In this document: in pieces, positions 16,056 to 18,878 of the stretch | Position numbering within the stretch: position 1 is the first letter of the stretch | How the letters are laid out: each line of letters starts with the position of its first letter | The notes under the pieces: generated by a model | The model's input: the letters and a program-made list of their open reading frames with translations, nothing else | Told to the model about the DNA's origin: nothing | Databases searched by the model: none | Translations under genes and position numbers: made by a program | From: Butyrivibrio sp. | GTDB lineage: Bacteria; Bacillota_A; Clostridia; Lachnospirales; Lachnospiraceae | Direction of reading: 5' to 3' | DNA length: 18,878 bases | NCBI RefSeq assembly: GCF_024699075.1 | Contig: NZ_JAILQF010000414.1 | Coordinates: forward strand, 1 to 18,878

Positions 16056-16832
16056 ATGGATTTCCATGTTATGACTCTTTTTCCGGAGATGGTATCACAA
16101 GGCCTTTCTACAAGTATTCTCGGAAGGGCAATGGATAAGAATCTTATATCTCTTGAGTGTATCAACATAAGAGATTATTCCGCAGACCAAAAGCATCACA
16201 AAGTTGATGATTATACATATGGCGGCGGCGCAGGAATGCTCATGCAGGCTCAGCCTGTCTATGACTGCTATAAAAGTCTTGAAAGCCGCATAGATAGAGA
16301 ACATAGTAAACGCGTAATATATGTAACTCCGCAGGGTAAGGTCTTTGATCAGCAGATGGCTTCGGAATTCGCCAAATGCGATGACCTTGTTTTTCTTTGT
16401 GGTCACTATGAAGGTATCGATGAGAGAGTTCTTGAAGAGATAGTTACTGATTATGTTTCTATAGGTGACTATGTTCTTACAGGTGGAGAGCTCCCTGCAA
16501 TGGTCATGATCGATACGATTTCAAGGCTTGTACCCGGAGTTTTGAATAATGACATTTCAGCAGAGACAGAATCATTTACTGACGGACTTCTTGAATACCC
16601 GCAGTATTCAAGGCCTGAAGAATGGATGGGCAAAAAAGTCCCACCGATCCTCTTATCAGGAGATCATAAAAAGGTAGATGAGTGGCGCCTTGCAATGTCA
16701 CTTGAAAGAACCAAAGAAAGACGTCCGGAGCTTTATGAAGCCTGGATGATAGCACATCCGCCCAAACCGCCTAAAAAGCGCAGAAGGCGAAAGAAAAGTA
16801 ACAACAGCGAAAATACTGATAACGCGCAATAA
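16056..16832 (+). CDS. trmD: tRNA (guanine-N1)-methyltransferase
   Basis: The 258-residue SPOUT methyltransferase makes m1G37 next to the anticodon and prevents frameshifting. It starts MDFHVMTLFPEMV and has GGGAGMLM at 57-64. The knotted AdoMet-binding motifs are FLCGHYEGIDERV and SIGDYVLTGGELPAMVMID, followed by LEYPQYSRP. The C-terminus ends in an unusual basic tail, PPKKRRRRKKSNN, about 15 residues beyond the common core. GAGG (16047-16050) precedes the ATG. rimM follows 12 bases after the stop with its own SD, so they form a unit, but the order trmD-rimM is reversed from the usual rimM-trmD. Confidence 0.97.
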   Translation: MDFHVMTLFPEMVSQGLSTSILGRAMDKNLISLECINIRDYSADQKHHKVDDYTYGGGAGMLMQAQPVYDCYKSLESRIDREHSKRVIYVTPQGKVFDQQMASEFAKCDDLVFLCGHYEGIDERVLEEIVTDYVSIGDYVLTGGELPAMVMIDTISRLVPGVLNNDISAETESFTDGLLEYPQYSRPEEWMGKKVPPILLSGDHKKVDEWRLAMSLERTKERRPELYEAWMIAHPPKPPKKRRRRKKSNNSENTDNAQ

Positions 16833-16844
16833 GAAGGAGAATAA

Positions 16845-17363
16845 ATGCCATACACACAGAAATTTCAGGTAGGCGTAATTGCTTCAACACATGGGATTAA
16901 AGGCGAAGTTAATGTTTTTCCCACAACAGATGATCCTAAACGTTTTAAGCTTTTAAAAGAAGTTACTATGGAAAGCGAGAGAGAAGGCGCTGTTCTTCTT
17001 CATATCCAGAGTGTCAGATTTTTCAAAAAGTTCGTTATTGTCAAATTTAAGGAATATGATGACATCAACCAGGTTGAGAGATTCCGCGGTAATATACTGA
17101 CTGTTCCAAGGGAAAATGCTGTAAAGCTTGAAGAGGGTGAATACTTCATTCAGGACCTTATTGGAATAGATATTGTTGACGAGGAAGGCAATAAGCTTGG
17201 TAAGCTTATAGATGTCCTTCAGACAGGCGCTAATGATGTATATGAGATGGAGAGAGCAGATGGTGGCCCAAATGTTCTCATACCTGCCATTAAGCAGTGT
17301 ATTCTTGATGTTAATATTGATACTAACACCATGAAGATCCATGTAATGGACGGACTTATGTGA
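16845..17363 (+). CDS. rimM: Ribosome maturation factor RimM
   Basis: The 172-residue protein has the RimM N-terminal beta-barrel with VGVIASTHGIKGEVNVFP at about 9-26 and DDPKRF shortly after. A PRC-barrel domain follows from about 100, with YFIQDLIGIDIVDEEG and GANDVYEM. RimM assists 30S head assembly, acting with S19. AAGGAG lies 7 bases before the ATG at 16845, and the gap from trmD is 12 bases. Length is normal. It is separated from rplS by the structured region and udp, while in most bacteria rimM, trmD and rplS are adjacent. No frameshift or truncation is visible. Confidence 0.96.
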   Translation: MPYTQKFQVGVIASTHGIKGEVNVFPTTDDPKRFKLLKEVTMESEREGAVLLHIQSVRFFKKFVIVKFKEYDDINQVERFRGNILTVPRENAVKLEEGEYFIQDLIGIDIVDEEGNKLGKLIDVLQTGANDVYEMERADGGPNVLIPAIKQCILDVNIDTNTMKIHVMDGLM

Positions 17364-17410
17364 TCGTATATGAAAATAAGATTATTGGAAGTCTTATTAT
17401 ATATAAAATG

Positions 17411-17453
17411 ATCAAGATAACCCACCACCTTTAGGTGGTGGGAGGATCTTGAT
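17411..17453 (+). repeat. Large two-part palindrome, IS200/IS605-style hairpin
   Basis: Inner arms CCCACCACC (17421-17429) and GGTGGTGGG (17434-17442) enclose the TTTA tetraloop. Outer arms ATCAAGAT (17411-17418) and ATCTTGAT (17446-17453) extend it across AA and AGG spacers, 17 pairs in all. The CCCAC...TTTA...GTGGGAG shape resembles the terminal hairpin at IS200/IS605 right ends. It may also end rimM transcription, though only a short T-run follows. No transposase is near. Confidence 0.6.
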
Positions 17454-17455
17454 TT

Positions 17456-17546
17456 CTGGTGCGGGGTTATAAGCCCCGTACCAGTAGAGCTGCGTTAGCA
17501 GCGATTTTATAACGAGCAAAAAGCGAAGCGTTTGCGAGTTTAACCC
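17456..17546. ncRNA. Candidate structured RNA or mobile-element remnant with three stem-loops
   Basis: Three stems follow in series. CTGGTGCGGGG (17456-17466) pairs with CCCCGTACCAG (17474-17484), 11 pairs with one G-U. GCTGC (17489-17493) pairs with GCAGC (17498-17502). AAC-GA-GCAAA (17511-17520) pairs with TTTGC-GA-GTT (17531-17540), giving tandem G-A mismatches between two helices. GGGTTA (17464-17469) could also pair with TAACCC (17541-17546). No ORF and no promoter are evident. A TnpB guide-RNA relic, a MITE-like unit or an unknown leader are options; direction is unresolved. Confidence 0.4.
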
Positions 17547-17604
17547 TTAAGAAATTGAAGTTTTAATCCGATATTTTTAAAGGCGTGGTCTGTTTTTACA
17601 GATC

Positions 17605-17630
17605 AAAAAATACCCGAAGTCACTTCGGGT
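17605..17630 (-). terminator. Intrinsic terminator reading on the minus strand
   Basis: ACCCGAAG (17612-17619) pairs with CTTCGGGT (17623-17630) around TCA. On the plus strand six A bases precede it and no T-run follows. On the minus strand the hairpin is followed by A then TTTTTT, the standard terminator layout. No minus-strand gene is visible upstream of it in that direction. Confidence 0.65.
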
Positions 17631-17703
17631 TAACAAATGTTCGAAAATATTTATAAGATTATAGAACAGTAACAATATCTTTATCATAATTCAGGAGGCT
17701 ATG

Positions 17704-18483
17704 ATGATCGATTATACCGAAGGTTCAGGACTGCAGTATCATATTGGCGTTAGTTCTGATATGGTAGGCGAATATGTTATTCTTCCGGGTGATCCGGGAC
17801 GCTGTGAGAAGATTGCAGCATTTTTTGAAAATCCTAAAAAAGTAGGACAGAACCGTGAATTTACAACTTATACAGGAACACTTGCCGGTCGCAAGGTAAG
17901 CGTTACATCTACAGGTATTGGCGGCCCTTCTGCAGCTATATGTATGGAAGAGCTTGCAAGATGCGGAGTTAAGACTTTTATCAGAGTTGGTACTTGTGGC
18001 GGTATGCAGACCAATGTTCTGGGCGGCGACCTTATTATTGCAAATGGTGCTGTAAGAATGGAAGGCACCAGCAAAGAGTATGCTCCTATTGAATTCCCGG
18101 CTGTTGCTGATTTTGAAGTTACAAGAGCTTTGGTAGATGCAGCTGAAGCAAAGGAATATCCTTATCATGTAGGTGTTGTAGAGTGTAAGGATTCATTCTA
18201 TGGCCAGCATGAGCCTGAGAAGAAGCCTGTATCTTATGAGCTTGAAAATAAGTGGAAAGCATGGATGAGATGCGGAGTTCTTGCTTCAGAGATGGAGTCT
18301 GCTGCACTTTATACAGTAGCACCTATTCTCAAAGTTAAGTGCGGTACAATCCTTCTGACTGTAGCTAATCAGGAGCGCGCTAAGCTCGGTCTTCCTAATC
18401 CTCAGGTACATGATACCGGTAAGGCTATAGAAATAGCGGTTGATGCTATTAAGCGCCTTATTGAGAATGAAGAAAAGAAGTAA
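17704..18483 (+). CDS. udp: Uridine phosphorylase
   Basis: The 259-residue NP-I family enzyme cleaves uridine with phosphate to uracil and ribose 1-phosphate, for pyrimidine salvage. Motifs: [12 protein letters not shown] near 27-38 (phosphate binding), [16 protein letters not shown] near 67-82, the FIRVGTCGG segment, EFPAVADFE and the ribose-binding ASEMESAAL near 197-205. EFPAVADFE and TGIGGPS match uridine phosphorylase better than purine nucleoside phosphorylase. Two ATGs are adjacent; 17704 is preferred since AGGAGG (17693-17698) would be only 2 bases from 17701. The gene stands alone between the structured element and the rplS promoter, an odd place for nucleoside salvage. Confidence 0.92.
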   Translation: MIDYTEGSGLQYHIGVSSDMVGEYVILPGDPGRCEKIAAFFENPKKVGQNREFTTYTGTLAGRKVSVTSTGIGGPSAAICMEELARCGVKTFIRVGTCGGMQTNVLGGDLIIANGAVRMEGTSKEYAPIEFPAVADFEVTRALVDAAEAKEYPYHVGVVECKDSFYGQHEPEKKPVSYELENKWKAWMRCGVLASEMESAALYTVAPILKVKCGTILLTVANQERAKLGLPNPQVHDTGKAIEIAVDAIKRLIENEEKK

Positions 18484-18512
18484 AAAACATTTCGTTAATT
18501 ATAAACGATATG

Positions 18513-18542
18513 TTGACTATATGACATCTTATGTGTTATTAT
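18513..18542 (+). promoter_or_regulatory. Promoter for rplS
   Basis: TTGACT (18513-18518) and TATTAT (18537-18542) are 18 bases apart. Transcription should start near 18549, giving a leader of about 90 bases. It makes rplS independent of rimM-trmD and of udp. Confidence 0.75.
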
Positions 18543-18561
18543 ACTTAAGTTGCAATAAATA

Positions 18562-18630
18562 GACGGTCCTCTGTTGCTGGTTTACCGAGGGTAAGCAGAC
18601 ATGGCATTATAGAACGTCCATTATAAGGAG
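18562..18630 (+). promoter_or_regulatory. Structured rplS leader, possible L19 leader
   Basis: GACG (18562-18565) can pair with CGTC (18615-18618) as a closing helix. Inside, CCTC (18568-18571) pairs with GAGG (18587-18590), or CTGTT (18571-18575) with AAGCAG (18593-18598); the two inner pairings conflict. CATTATA is repeated at 18605-18611 and 18619-18625 beside the SD AAGGAG (18625-18630). An L19 leader family is known in Firmicutes; assignment to it is inferred from position and not proven here. Confidence 0.45.
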
Positions 18631-18638
18631 ATACAAAA

Positions 18639-18878
18639 ATGACAATTATTGAAGAACTCGAAAAAGAGCAGCTGAATGCTAACGCACCTAAGTTCGAAAC
18701 TGGTGATACTATTAAGGTATACGCTAAGATCGTTGAGGGTGAGCGTACAAGAACACAGGTTTTCGAAGGAACTGTTAAGAAGATCCAGGGTGGTTCAAAC
18801 CGCGCTACATTCACAGTTCGTAAGATCGCTTACGGCGTAGGCGTTGAGAAGACATGGCCTCTTCACTCTCCACTTGTT
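18639..18878 (+). CDS. rplS: 50S ribosomal protein L19 (bL19), 3' truncated by window edge
   Basis: The first 80 residues are present, out of roughly 115 expected. They start [12 protein letters not shown] and include [20 protein letters not shown], then VFEGTV and [21 protein letters not shown], all standard bL19 blocks. The protein sits at the 30S-50S interface. AAGGAG (18625-18630) lies 8 bases before the ATG at 18639. Codon use is of the highly expressed type, like rpsP. It has its own promoter and leader, unlike the common rpsP-rimM-trmD-rplS single operon. No stop is reached before base 18878. Confidence 0.97.
   Translation, partial: MTIIEELEKEQLNANAPKFETGDTIKVYAKIVEGERTRTQVFEGTVKKIQGGSNRATFTVRKIAYGVGVEKTWPLHSPLV

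Larger units (their letters stand above)
17364..17703 (+). other. Gene-free structured intergenic region between rimM and udp
   Basis: No credible ORF lies here on either strand. It contains the IS605-like palindrome (17411-17453), the three-stem element (17456-17546), a U-loop hairpin GGTCTGT/ACAGATC (17587-17593/17598-17604) and a minus-strand terminator (17605-17630). The last 70 bases are AT-rich, with the udp SD at 17693-17698 but no clear promoter. Confidence 0.7.

Noticed and set aside
16953..17342. 129-residue minus-strand open frame inside rimM
   Set aside because: It lies wholly within rimM, has no SD, and its composition is what antisense of a conserved gene gives.
17456..17546. 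tRNA or known riboswitch
   Set aside because: The stems do not form a cloverleaf, no CCA or T-loop motif is present, and no riboswitch core was recognised.
17411..17630. CRISPR array
   Set aside because: The palindromes differ in sequence and spacing; no repeat unit recurs at regular intervals.
17725..18168. 147-residue minus-strand open frame inside udp
   Set aside because: It overlaps the well-conserved udp frame, is Cys/Ser/Asn rich and matches no family I recognise. It would, however, lie upstream of the minus-strand terminator, so an antisense RNA is not excluded.

Overview
The window looks like chromosomal DNA of a low-to-moderate GC Firmicute. The best guess is Lachnospiraceae of the Butyrivibrio/Pseudobutyrivibrio type. 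This rests on clostridial protein styles, the rpmF-plsX-acpP-rnc-smc-ftsY block, strong AAGGAGG ribosome binding sites and AG/CTT-rich codon use. The genus is an inference. Every recognised gene is on the + strand, and no intact transposase, phage gene, tRNA, rRNA or CRISPR array is visible.

Layout. (1) 1-1717: the end of pta, then ackA, the acetate/ATP-forming pair. (2) 1798-9138: a perfect sigma-A promoter drives rpmF (L32), which ends in a strong terminator. It is followed by plsX, acpP, rnc, smc and ftsY, covering phospholipid/fatty acid synthesis, RNA processing, chromosome organisation and the SRP receptor. (3) 9232-13399: four genes not normally found here: threonine ammonia-lyase with an ACT domain, a YitT-family membrane protein, a membrane-anchored GH25 lysozyme and an AraC-type regulator. 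They separate ftsY from ylxM-ffh, which are adjacent in Bacillus. (4) 13431-15894: a second near-consensus promoter drives ylxM, ffh, rpsP and khpA, ending in a 15-bp-stem terminator. (5) 16056-17363: trmD then rimM, the reverse of the usual order. (6) 17364-17703: a gene-free, highly structured stretch with an IS200/IS605-style hairpin, three further stem-loops and a terminator that reads on the minus strand. (7) 17704-18878: a uridine phosphorylase (udp), then a promoter and structured leader for rplS (L19), which runs off the window.

How the genes fit together. The core is a growth-linked cluster: ribosomal proteins L32, S16 and L19, ribosome and tRNA maturation (RimM, TrmD, RNase III, KhpA), both SRP GTPases (FtsY and Ffh) and phospholipid precursor supply (PlsX, ACP). 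FtsY and Ffh each start inside the stop codon of the preceding gene, which suggests translational coupling in both cases. The clearest departures from the common layout are the four-gene insertion, the trmD/rimM inversion of order, the transcriptional break before trmD, and udp with the structured element placed ahead of rplS. The most unusual non-coding signals are the composite RNA-like element at 17411-17546, mutually exclusive hairpins in the rpmF leader, and a long stem just upstream of rnc.
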